Origin: Peptoniphilus faecalis
GTDB taxonomy: Bacteria; Bacillota; Clostridia; Tissierellales; Peptoniphilaceae
Assembly: GCF_012976305.1 (NCBI RefSeq)
Contig: NZ_JABDSR010000005.1
Location: 62,001 to 126,000, forward strand
Length of the DNA: 64,000 nt
Direction of reading: 5' to 3'
Shown: piece after piece, positions 36,917 to 44,383 of the stretch
Numbering within the stretch: the first letter of the stretch is position 1
Layout: each line of letters opens with the position of its first letter
Program-made: the position numbers and the translations under genes
The notes under the pieces: model-generated
What the model was told of the DNA's origin: nothing
Seen by the model: only the letters and a program-made list of their open reading frames with translations
Database searches by the model: none

Positions 36917-37597
36917 ATGCTATTAGAAAATAGGAGAAATGAAAAAATAAATAGAACTTTTATTAAGGATGAAGTTTATGATACTCTTTCTAACTGGATA
37001 ATAACAGGTTATTTGGAGCCTGAAACAAAAATAAATATAAATGATCTTTCAGAGAAGCTTGGAATAAGCAGAACTCCTGTTAGGGAAGCCATTCTAAAAT
37101 TAGAAAATGAAGGACTAATACTTTCAAAAGCTAATCGTTGGACAATTGTCGCACCCATTGATTTAGATGCCTCCTTTTATACTTATTCAGTGGTAGCTAG
37201 TTTGGAGATGCTCGCACTTGAACAAGCTTTTGATAAAATTGACGATGACTTTATTAATGCCCTTCAAAAAATAAATGCAAAATTAGATCTTGCTTTTAAG
37301 AATCTCGACACAATGGAACTTTTAAATTACGACAATGAATTTCACGACAGCTTTATTTACTTGTCAAAGAATCCAGAATTACCTTCTATTATCCACCCTC
37401 TTAAAAAGAAAATTCAACGAGTTGAGCTTTCTTTTTTTAAAGACAACGACGGCAAGTCAAATACTTTTGGAGAGCACAAGGCTTTAATAGAAGCTCTTAA
37501 AAAAAGAGATTTGGAATTGGCTAAGCTTTGTTTAAAAGCAAATTGGTACAACTCAATAAATTTAGTAAAAGGAAAAAGTAAAAATAAGGATAAATAG
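36917..37597 (+). CDS. GntR-family transcriptional regulator (FCD/FadR-type)
   Basis: DNA-binding regulator of 226 residues. The winged helix-turn-helix occupies about residues 12-80 with the signature LSEKLGISRTPVREAILKLENEGLI. An alpha-helical FCD-like effector domain follows (YDNEFHDSFIYLSKNPEL contains the typical Asp and His metal ligands). Such proteins respond to small carboxylates or amino acids. It is divergent from the diaminopropionate module, the usual arrangement for a local regulator. The ATG at 36917 lacks a strong binding site at good distance (GAGG about 13 nt upstream), so the exact start is uncertain. A terminator identical to the one at 31201 follows it. Confidence 0.88.
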   Translation: MLLENRRNEKINRTFIKDEVYDTLSNWIITGYLEPETKININDLSEKLGISRTPVREAILKLENEGLILSKANRWTIVAPIDLDASFYTYSVVASLEMLALEQAFDKIDDDFINALQKINAKLDLAFKNLDTMELLNYDNEFHDSFIYLSKNPELPSIIHPLKKKIQRVELSFFKDNDGKSNTFGEHKALIEALKKRDLELAKLCLKANWYNSINLVKGKSKNKDK

Positions 37598-37654
37598 TTT
37601 TATAAATTATATAGAAGTATTTTTTTTCAATTTAAACTGCCTTTTTTGCAAACA

Positions 37655-37687
37655 AAAACTCAGAACTATTGACGCTCTGAGTTTTTT
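37655..37687. terminator. Bidirectional terminator, second copy of the 33-nt element
   Basis: Identical over 33 bases to 31201-31233, including the 11-nt loop. It lies between the convergent GntR and opuCD genes. A near-identical TTTTTTGCAAA precedes it. Confidence 0.9.
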
Positions 37688-37800
37688 ATTTTGCTATTAA
37701 ATTGTATCTTTCACTTTAAATAATCTTATTTATAAAATTTTTTTATTAATTTAAGCTAATTGTAAACTTTGCTTTACTGTTTACTTTTTATCAAATTAAA

Positions 37801-38445
37801 TCAAACTTTTGTAAAGGTTCTTGGCGTTAGCTTATTTTCTATTATTCCAAGTATAAAGTCTGCCAATACTGCCATTAGTGCCGTTGGTATTGCTCCTGCA
37901 ATTATTATCGGGCTTCCATTGGCAACAGTTATTCCTCTTGTTATTATATCGCCAAGTCCTCCTGCACCTATGAAGGTTCCCACTGCTGTTACTCCTATGG
38001 CAAGGACTAGTGCATTTCTAATGCCGCCCATTATAATTGAAATTGCAAGGGGCAATTCAACTTTTGTCATTAGTTGAATTCTTGTCATGCCCATACCCAT
38101 TGCTGCGTCAACAAGTTCTGGCGTTACAGAATTTATGCCAGAAACTGTGTTTTTTAATATGGGAAGAATTGCGTATAGAAATACGGCAAAGACCACTGTA
38201 TTTGGCCCCGTTCCTATTAAAAACATGAGTATGGCAAGCATTGCAAGGGAAGGTATGGTCTGCATTACATTGGCAATGCTAATTGTAAGCCTTGAAAGTT
38301 TTCTTTTTCTCGCCACAAAAAATCCAAGAGGTATTGCAATTATTGATGCAAATAAAACTCCATAAAGGGAAATTAAAAAGTGCCTAATAAATTGCTCAAA
38401 AACATAGCTTGAATTTTGTGCGTAGTACATTATTACCTCAGACAT
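37801..38445 (-). CDS. opuCD: Osmoprotectant ABC transporter permease (OpuCD-like)
   Basis: Permease of about 214 residues with roughly six membrane segments and the binding-protein-dependent transport signature MGMGMTRIQLMTKVELPLAISIIMGGIRN. I place the start at the ATG of MSEVIMYY (38443-38445) because AGGAGG lies 6 nt before it; the upstream ATG has none. It overlaps the binding protein gene by 8 nt. It is one of two homologous permeases in the operon, as in OpuC/OpuB systems for glycine betaine, carnitine or choline. Closest substrate unknown. Confidence 0.9.
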   Translation of the reverse strand: MSEVIMYYAQNSSYVFEQFIRHFLISLYGVLFASIIAIPLGFFVARKRKLSRLTISIANVMQTIPSLAMLAILMFLIGTGPNTVVFAVFLYAILPILKNTVSGINSVTPELVDAAMGMGMTRIQLMTKVELPLAISIIMGGIRNALVLAIGVTAVGTFIGAGGLGDIITRGITVANGSPIIIAGAIPTALMAVLADFILGIIENKLTPRTFTKV

Positions 38446-39415
38446 TTTTTCCTCCTTCCACAAAAGTTTTATACTCTTGTAACTTATTTTTGTCGACTTT
38501 TACATCTTCAAAATAATTATTTTTTTTCAAAAAGTTTTCTGCTACCTTTGCCGGTTCAATTAAGTCTTCATCTGCTTGTCTATTTAATTCCTGCATAGTT
38601 TTTGATGAGACTTGTCCCACTAGTTTCATTATTGCAATTTCTGCTTCTGGATATTTTTCCACAATTTCTTCCGATGCAATGGGCGATGCGTCATAGGGTG
38701 GGAAAAGTCTTTTGTCATCTTCTAATATTACTAAGTCGTAAGATGAAATTTTTCCGTCAGTTGAGTATCCAAGGACTACATCCATTTCGCCACTGGCAAG
38801 TGCTGTATATACGAGTCCAATATCCATTGGGTAGACACTTTTAAATCCATAGCCATAAGTTTCTTGAAAGGCTTTATATCCATCGCCTTCTCTCTTTATC
38901 CAAGCGGTGTCAACTCCAACGCTAACTTTGTCCTTTAGTTTTTCTAAATCTGAAACTTTTTTAAGATTATTTTCTTCTGCAAATTTTTTAGTAACCATAA
39001 AGGCATATGTGTTGTCAAAGCCAAAGGATGGATACCAAAATCTATTCCACCTTTTATAATATTCCTTCATTACAACTTCTTGTGCTTCTTTTGGATCTCT
39101 TATTGGTTTCATGCCAAGTTCGCCACTAAGTGCGGTACCTGTGTACATGGCACCAACTACATTGACATCTCCTTTTAACATGGCTATGTGATTTAAGACT
39201 GATGATGATAAATTTGTTATTAGTGAAACATTAAGGTCTGTGTGATGTTCTATCATTTGCTTAACCATTTCTCCCAATATTTGTCTTTCAGTATTCGACC
39301 CAGTGGCAACAACTACATTTGTTTTTGTGTTTCCACCAATGCCTGGTAATGTGCAAGATGTCAAAAATATGGAAGCCATCGCAAAAATTAAAATTAATTT
39401 TTTAAATTTTTTCAT
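38438..39415 (-). CDS. opuCC: Osmoprotectant-binding lipoprotein (OpuCC-like)
   Basis: Solute-binding lipoprotein, 325 residues. A lipobox LTSC follows a hydrophobic signal, so it is anchored to the outer face of the membrane by the cysteine near residue 21. The remainder is an OpuAC/ProX-like glycine-betaine-binding fold (VVATGSNTERQILGEMVKQMIEH; WIKREGDGYKAFQETYGYGF; LGYSTDGKISSYDLVILEDD). Two adjacent ATGs are possible; the second gives better spacing to GAGGTG and forms a TGATG junction with the upstream permease stop. It delivers substrate to the two permeases. Confidence 0.9.
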   Translation of the reverse strand: MKKFKKLILIFAMASIFLTSCTLPGIGGNTKTNVVVATGSNTERQILGEMVKQMIEHHTDLNVSLITNLSSSVLNHIAMLKGDVNVVGAMYTGTALSGELGMKPIRDPKEAQEVVMKEYYKRWNRFWYPSFGFDNTYAFMVTKKFAEENNLKKVSDLEKLKDKVSVGVDTAWIKREGDGYKAFQETYGYGFKSVYPMDIGLVYTALASGEMDVVLGYSTDGKISSYDLVILEDDKRLFPPYDASPIASEEIVEKYPEAEIAIMKLVGQVSSKTMQELNRQADEDLIEPAKVAENFLKKNNYFEDVKVDKNKLQEYKTFVEGGKNV

Positions 39416-40050
39416 CATGCCACCTCACTTGTCTTGTTAGGTGAAAGCTTGTCTTCCAAAATTCCAAAGAAGAAATCAACGATTATAGCCATTAATGTTA
39501 CGGGAATTGTTCCCCATACAACCATTGGCATTATTGCATTTGTAAGTCCATTAAATATAAAATCTCCTAGTCCTCCTGCTCCAACATAGGATGCTAGAGT
39601 TGTCCATGCAAGTACATAAATAGCAGAAAGTCTTATACCACTCATAATTACTGGCATAGCCATTGGTATTTGAACCTTCAGAAGAATTTGCGACCTCGTC
39701 ATACCCATGCCCTTGGCTGCGTCAATTAATTTGTCGTTAACTCCTGCTATTCCTAGATAAGTATTTCTCAAAATTGGAAGTAAAGAATAGATAAAAAGGG
39801 AAACTATGGCAGGTTTTTTGCCAACTCCAAAAATTGGAATCATAAGTGCCAATAGTGCAAAGGAAGGTACAGTTTGGAGTACTGATGCAATTGCCATTAC
39901 AATTTTTGCCGTAGTCTTTGAGCGAGTTAAAAATATTCCCAGTGGAACTGCAATTAAAACTCCAAAAAATAGTGAAATGGCTGCAATAAAAAGATGTTCC
40001 ATTGATTTTGATAAAATTTCTCCACTATTAGCAAGTAAAAAATCAATCAT
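39415..40050 (-). CDS. opuCB: Osmoprotectant ABC transporter permease (OpuCB-like)
   Basis: Permease of 211 residues from the ATG at 40048-40050, chosen since AGGTG lies 6 nt upstream; a GTG at 40059 is the alternative. Roughly six membrane segments; the conserved cytoplasmic loop KGMGMTRSQILLKVQIPMAMPVIMSGIR contacts the ATPase. It overlaps the ATPase gene by 8 nt and is homologous to the permease at 37801, the two forming the heterodimeric pore. Confidence 0.9.
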   Translation of the reverse strand: MIDFLLANSGEILSKSMEHLFIAAISLFFGVLIAVPLGIFLTRSKTTAKIVMAIASVLQTVPSFALLALMIPIFGVGKKPAIVSLFIYSLLPILRNTYLGIAGVNDKLIDAAKGMGMTRSQILLKVQIPMAMPVIMSGIRLSAIYVLAWTTLASYVGAGGLGDFIFNGLTNAIMPMVVWGTIPVTLMAIIVDFFFGILEDKLSPNKTSEVA

Positions 40051-41263
40051 TATCTTCACCTATCTTTTTAGATGCCTCTCCTGATGCGTCTTTCATAAGT
40101 TCTGACAAGTTGTCGTCTTCAAAAATTTCTTCACTTTCTTCGCCATCTTCATTTTCCCAAAGGTTCGTGTAAATTGTATCTACTACGGAAGCTCTAGTTA
40201 CTAGACCAACGAGTTTGTTTTCTATATCCACTACTGGAAGGTTTTTTATATCCAGGTTATAAATATCTCTTATGGCATTCATAATAACTGTGTCTTCTCT
40301 TATTGCGTGAACTTTTTCCATTACTTCATTAAGGGACTTTATTTTTTTACCAAATCTTCCTATGTCAAACATTCCAACTGCTCCAAGAAGATGGCTTTCT
40401 TCGTCAGTTACAAAAATTGTATCTACTCTTCTCTTTCTCATAAGGGCAAGGGCATCGTAAGTAGACCTATCGCTAGAAAGTGAAACTGGATCTTTTAACA
40501 TTATTGTTTCTACTGTTCTGTAAGATGTTTTTGCTTCGTTTAACTTTTCTTCTCCAAGCATATCTTCCACGTACTTGCTCTTTGGATTTTTTAAAATATT
40601 TTCTGGCGTGTCAAATTGTTCCACATGTCCCTTTCTCATGATTACAATTCTATCTGCAAGGGACAGCGCCTCGTCCATATCGTGAGAAACAAATACTATG
40701 GTCTTTCCCATTTCTTTTTGAAGTCTCTTTACAAGTTTTTGCAAAGCATCTCTAGTTATTGGATCAAGTGCGCCAAAGGGCTCGTCCATTAATATAATAT
40801 CTTGATCTGCTGCAAGAGCTCTTATTACTCCTATTCTTTGTTGTTGTCCTCCAGATAGTTCCGATGGATATTTATCTAAATAAGATAAGGGCAAGTCTAC
40901 TTTTTCGATTAAGTTTTCTGCTATTGGTCTAAGTTTGTCTTCGTCCCACTTTAAAAGTCTTGGCACGAGGACTATGTTATCGTAGACTGTCATATGCGGG
41001 AGTAGTCCAATTTGTTGAATTACATATCCAATTTTCCTTCTAAGATCAACTGGATCCATGTTTTTTATGCTAACTCCATTTATCAAGATATCTCCACTAG
41101 TTATGTCATTCATTCTGTTGATCATTCTCATGCAAGTAGTCTTCCCCGATCCACTGGCTCCAATAAAGCATATAAATTCGCCATCCTTAAATTTTAAATT
41201 TATATTTTCAGCTGCAACCTGATTGCCAGGATAGATTTTACTGACATTTTTAAATTCTATCAT
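40043..41263 (-). CDS. opuCA: Osmoprotectant ABC transporter ATPase with CBS domains (OpuCA-like)
   Basis: ATPase of 406 residues. Walker A GASGSGKTT lies near 36-44, followed by the signature LSGGQQQRIGVIRAL, Walker B DIILMDEPFGALD and the switch SHDMDEA. Two CBS domains occupy the C-terminal third (from about 255), with the pattern VDTIFVTDEESHLLGAV and NLPVVDIENKLVGLVTRAS. In homologues these sense ionic strength or cyclic di-AMP, which links uptake to osmotic stress. A consensus promoter lies upstream (41290-41318). First gene of a four-gene operon. Confidence 0.93.
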   Translation of the reverse strand: MIEFKNVSKIYPGNQVAAENINLKFKDGEFICFIGASGSGKTTCMRMINRMNDITSGDILINGVSIKNMDPVDLRRKIGYVIQQIGLLPHMTVYDNIVLVPRLLKWDEDKLRPIAENLIEKVDLPLSYLDKYPSELSGGQQQRIGVIRALAADQDIILMDEPFGALDPITRDALQKLVKRLQKEMGKTIVFVSHDMDEALSLADRIVIMRKGHVEQFDTPENILKNPKSKYVEDMLGEEKLNEAKTSYRTVETIMLKDPVSLSSDRSTYDALALMRKRRVDTIFVTDEESHLLGAVGMFDIGRFGKKIKSLNEVMEKVHAIREDTVIMNAIRDIYNLDIKNLPVVDIENKLVGLVTRASVVDTIYTNLWENEDGEESEEIFEDDNLSELMKDASGEASKKIGEDND

Positions 41264-41289
41264 TCTAACCTCTCCTTTTTACTTATTTT

Positions 41290-41318
41290 ATTATACCCTA
41301 AATAATGATATTTCAAAA
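41290..41318 (-). promoter_or_regulatory. Promoter of the opuC operon
   Basis: On the minus strand TTTTGA (41313-41318), 17 nt, then TATAAT (41290-41295). The -10 is perfect and the -35 partial. Confidence 0.6.
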
Positions 41319-41328
41319 ATTACTCATT

Positions 41329-41356
41329 TTGACCTTTTGTACATAAATGTTATAAT
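41329..41356 (+). promoter_or_regulatory. Promoter of the EncFtn-like gene
   Basis: TTGACC at 41329-41334, a 16-nt spacer, and TATAAT at 41351-41356 preceded by TG (extended -10). The start would be near 41363, about 30 nt before the ATG. Confidence 0.75.
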
Positions 41357-41394
41357 AGTCTTGTAAGTATATTTTTTGTTTTAAGGAGGATATT

Positions 41395-41694
41395 ATGGCT
41401 AACGATTATCATGAACCAGCAGAAGAATTGACAAAAAAATCAAGGGATATTATTAGAGCAATCAATTCATTAAAAGAAGAAATTGAAGCAGTTGACTGGT
41501 ACTACCAAAGAGTTTCTCTTTCTGAAGATAAAGAATTAAAGGAAATAATGTGGCACAATGCAAAAGAAGAAATGGAACACGCAATGATGACACTTGAATG
41601 GTTGCGAAGAAACCAAGAAGGTTGGGACGAACAAATGAGAACTTACTTGTTCTGTGAAGGCGATATTATGGACGCAGAACATGATAGTAAGTAA
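41395..41694 (+). CDS. Encapsulated-ferritin-like protein (EncFtn family)
   Basis: A 99-residue two-helix ferritin-like protein. EncFtn dimers form a ferroxidase centre between two subunits and feed iron into an encapsulin shell. The central segments EEIEAVDWYYQRV, HNAKEEMEHAMMTLEWLRRN and MRTYLFCEG correspond closely to those of the Rhodospirillum rubrum protein as I remember it. The ligands expected there (two Glu and a His) align with E29, E59 and H62. It starts at an ATG with AAGGAGG. The C-terminus stops soon after the conserved TYLF region and shows no obvious encapsulin-targeting peptide, and no shell gene is in this window. The protein may therefore act free or use a shell encoded elsewhere. 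Confidence 0.85.
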   Translation: MANDYHEPAEELTKKSRDIIRAINSLKEEIEAVDWYYQRVSLSEDKELKEIMWHNAKEEMEHAMMTLEWLRRNQEGWDEQMRTYLFCEGDIMDAEHDSK

Positions 41695-41722
41695 AGGATA
41701 ATATTATAAAAAATAATATACT

Positions 41723-41760
41723 AAAAAATGGCTAAATATTTTTATATCTAGCCATTTTTT
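41723..41760. terminator. Bidirectional terminator after EncFtn and AI-2E permease genes
   Basis: A perfect 12-bp stem (41723-41734 with 41749-41760) with a 14-nt loop and A/T runs at both ends, lying between convergent genes. Confidence 0.9.
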
Positions 41761-42973
41761 AAACTTTTTTTATTCTAATATCTAAATTTTTTTCCTTAAT
41801 TTTATATTCAGTATATTCTCTCATCAGTTCATAAAGAGTAGATGCTAATGGTATAAATACCCACATTCCCACTACTCCAAATAGAGAACCACCAACTGTA
41901 ATTGCAAATAATGTCCAAAGTGATGGAAGTCCTACTTTGTTTCCAACTATCTTTGGGTATACTAAATTAGATTCAATTTGTTGAAGAATCAAAATTAAAA
42001 CTATAAAGGCAATTCCCTTTGTAGGGTTTTCTATTACTGTCATTACAAAGCCCATGGCTCCGCCCAAAAAAGGTCCAATTATTGGAATGAGATCTGTAAC
42101 TCCAATTATAACTCCAAGGGTTGCTGCATTGGGAACTCCAATTATAAAGCATGATACAAAGGTTGCAATTCCTATAAAAGTCGCTACTGTAAGTTGTCCT
42201 CTTATAAATCCAAAAAAGTTTTCGTGAAGAAGGTGCATTACATGAATTATTTTATTTGCAACTCTATTGTTAAAGAAGGAATAGCAAATCCTTGTAGCTT
42301 GATATCCAAGTCTTTCCTTGTCAGCCAAAATATAAATTGATGTTATAAGGGCAAGCATAAAGGATACAAGTCCGCCTAATATGCTTGATGCAGTTGAAAT
42401 TGCACTATTAATTATATTTGATGACTTTTCCTTCGATGTTACAAAGTCCTTAATTCTGTTAAATATTTCATTCCAGCTTAAATTATCATACTCACTTTGC
42501 AGTTTGTCTGAATAATTACTTAGATAGGGAATTTCTCTAGTCTTGTCAATTGCCATTTGTAAAAAGCTTGGCAGTGATTTCCTAATTCCGTCAAAGGATT
42601 TAATTAGTTGAGGTACAATTATTGCCATTATTATAAATATTACTAGTATAATAAATATAAAGGATAGAGCTATGGAAATTGTCCTCTTATGCTTTTCTAT
42701 TTTTTTATTTTTTATTTTGCTAAAAACTTTTCTCTCAAAAAAGTTTAGAGGTATTTTCATTATAAAGGCAATGACTCCACCTAGTATGAAAGGTGTCATT
42801 ATTCCAAGTAATATGCCAAAACCCGTGAATATACTTTTGCTATTTAAAAATAAATAGGCAATGAATAGTAGTGCTAGTCCCGTTAAAAAAATCTTTTTAT
42901 AAACTTCATTTTTAAAGGACAATTTCCTTAGTGGACTATTTCCACTTTCTCTTGTTTCTCTTTTTTCTTCCAT
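41759..42973 (-). CDS. AI-2E family transporter / PerM-like permease
   Basis: Integral membrane protein of 404 residues with about eight membrane segments and a central soluble part near residues 120-200. The family mark is the stretch GVTDLIPIIGPFLGGAMGFVMTVIENP and the later QQIESNLVYPKIVGNKVGLPSLWTLFAI. Members have been reported as autoinducer-2 exporters or Na+/H+ antiporters, and the function of most is untested. It follows an unknown gene by 8 nt with an AAGGAGG site. An acidic-basic N-terminus of about 25 residues precedes the first helix. Confidence 0.88.
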   Translation of the reverse strand: MEEKRETRESGNSPLRKLSFKNEVYKKIFLTGLALLFIAYLFLNSKSIFTGFGILLGIMTPFILGGVIAFIMKIPLNFFERKVFSKIKNKKIEKHKRTISIALSFIFIILVIFIIMAIIVPQLIKSFDGIRKSLPSFLQMAIDKTREIPYLSNYSDKLQSEYDNLSWNEIFNRIKDFVTSKEKSSNIINSAISTASSILGGLVSFMLALITSIYILADKERLGYQATRICYSFFNNRVANKIIHVMHLLHENFFGFIRGQLTVATFIGIATFVSCFIIGVPNAATLGVIIGVTDLIPIIGPFLGGAMGFVMTVIENPTKGIAFIVLILILQQIESNLVYPKIVGNKVGLPSLWTLFAITVGGSLFGVVGMWVFIPLASTLYELMREYTEYKIKEKNLDIRIKKV

Positions 42974-42981
42974 AATCCTCC

Positions 42982-43491
42982 TTATTTTTTTGAAAGGCTA
43001 TCTAAAAAGTCAAAATAATCTTCAAAAAAAGATTTTTGCATATCAAGCATACTATTGATGTAGATTTCAGAAAAATTAAGTGCCAATTTCATTTGTCTAG
43101 AGAAAATCTCTCTGTAATCGTCGAGAATTCCAAGGGTTTCTTCTTTAATTTCTTCTTGATTATAAAGCATTGGCAAATTGCTTTTCCTTTTATTTTTTTT
43201 CTTTTTATCTTCATAGATATTTGGATTTATTTCCATAATTATTTCAAAACCCTTGTCATCTGGTTTTTCCTTTTCCTTTAAGTTGATTTCAATATTTTCT
43301 TCTTTTAAAGGAGCTTTGCCATAATCTAGTGGAAGCAAATATCTAATGGGATTTACAGCAAGAGATTTTTTGTCTTCCTCTTCCTTTGTAAAGGAAATTA
43401 CACCGCTATTTTGGTGCTTTGAAATTTCTTTTAATTTTAAATCGTCTATTTTTTTTGAATCTTCATTATTTTTTAAATCTTTTTTACTCAA
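42982..43491 (-). CDS. Hypothetical charged protein
   Basis: A 169-residue soluble protein that I do not recognise. About 120 N-terminal residues are Lys/Glu/Asn-rich and probably disordered. The last 50 (IKEETLGILDDYREIFSRQMKLALNFSEIYINSMLDMQKSFFEDYFDFLDSL) look amphipathic helical and vaguely phasin-like, but no firm claim is possible. Translation seems to begin at the TTG at 43489-43491, just after the radical SAM stop (TAA, 1 nt), with GAGAGG inside the upstream gene, so coupling is likely. It sits between a radical SAM gene and a membrane permease in one operon. Confidence 0.7.
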   Translation of the reverse strand: MSKKDLKNNEDSKKIDDLKLKEISKHQNSGVISFTKEEEDKKSLAVNPIRYLLPLDYGKAPLKEENIEINLKEKEKPDDKGFEIIMEINPNIYEDKKKKNKRKSNLPMLYNQEEIKEETLGILDDYREIFSRQMKLALNFSEIYINSMLDMQKSFFEDYFDFLDSLSKK

Positions 43492-43492
43492 T

Positions 43493-44359
43493 TTAAAAAC
43501 CTCTCAATACATCAGGTCTAAAATTTTTCTTTTTCAAAGTTTTTTCTATCGCCTTAATGAGATCTAGCCTGTCTTCGTTTAAATTTCCTGCTAAAAGAAC
43601 ATAATTTGATGCATGATTAGACCTAAAGACTGTTCCTTCTGAATCAACATGTTCCAAAAATATTTTCATCTCTTCTAATATTTCGCCAGCATCGGGCATT
43701 TTAAATTTGCCAGAAATATAATCTGAGTAAAGTGGAGTATTCTTATAAATTCTCATAGTGAGGTATCCCAAGAAATCTGGCTTAGTTTCTGATACAAGTT
43801 TTGCAGTTCCCACTGCATTTTTTTCCATTCCTTCAACTCCACCTAATCCTGCAATAATAGTAACAGAAGTCTTAAATCCCGCTTCCTTTGCTTTTTTCAT
43901 TGCAGTTACGTACTCTTCATAGGTGATGCCCTTTTTAATTTCTTTTAGAAGTTCTTCATCCCCAGTTTCAAATCCAATGTATAACATTTCAAGTCCTTCT
44001 TCACGAAGCCTTTTTAATTCATCAAGGGACTTCCTATTAATGTCTTGAGCAGTCGCATAAGATGAAACTCTATTTACATTGGGATAATATTTTTTTATAG
44101 TTCTTAAAATTTCAATTAAATCTTCTGTCTTCAAAACAAGTGCATCTCCATCAGCCAAGAAGATTCTTTCAAAATAATCTCTGTAAGAGCTCATTTCAAC
44201 TAAATCCTTTTTAATATCTTCAAGAGATCTTATCCTAAAGTCGTCATCTTTATACATATAACAAAATGTACAATTGTTGTGAGAACATCCCACAGTCGCC
44301 TGAATAATTAGTGACCTCGCCTCACTTGGCGGTCTAAAAACATTTCCATAGTACTGCAT
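43493..44359 (-). CDS. Radical SAM protein
   Basis: Radical SAM enzyme of 288 residues with a 4Fe-4S-type triad C25-x4-C30-x2-C33 in ATVGCSHNNCTFCYMYKDDDFR; the four-residue gap is a recurring variant in this subgroup, which resembles coproporphyrinogen-oxidase-like enzymes. Further segments are LADGDALVLKTEDLIEIL, ERLIYIGFETGDEELL-like (EMLYIGFETGDEELL) and VTIIAGLGGVEG. The reaction is unknown. It begins at an ATG with AGAAGGGGAG and is followed directly by an unknown gene and an AI-2E permease. It lies 24 nt after pncB and is perhaps co-transcribed with it. Confidence 0.85.
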   Translation of the reverse strand: MQYYGNVFRPPSEARSLIIQATVGCSHNNCTFCYMYKDDDFRIRSLEDIKKDLVEMSSYRDYFERIFLADGDALVLKTEDLIEILRTIKKYYPNVNRVSSYATAQDINRKSLDELKRLREEGLEMLYIGFETGDEELLKEIKKGITYEEYVTAMKKAKEAGFKTSVTIIAGLGGVEGMEKNAVGTAKLVSETKPDFLGYLTMRIYKNTPLYSDYISGKFKMPDAGEILEEMKIFLEHVDSEGTVFRSNHASNYVLLAGNLNEDRLDLIKAIEKTLKKKNFRPDVLRGF

Positions 44360-44383
44360 ATTTCTCCCCTTCTAATTTTATTT

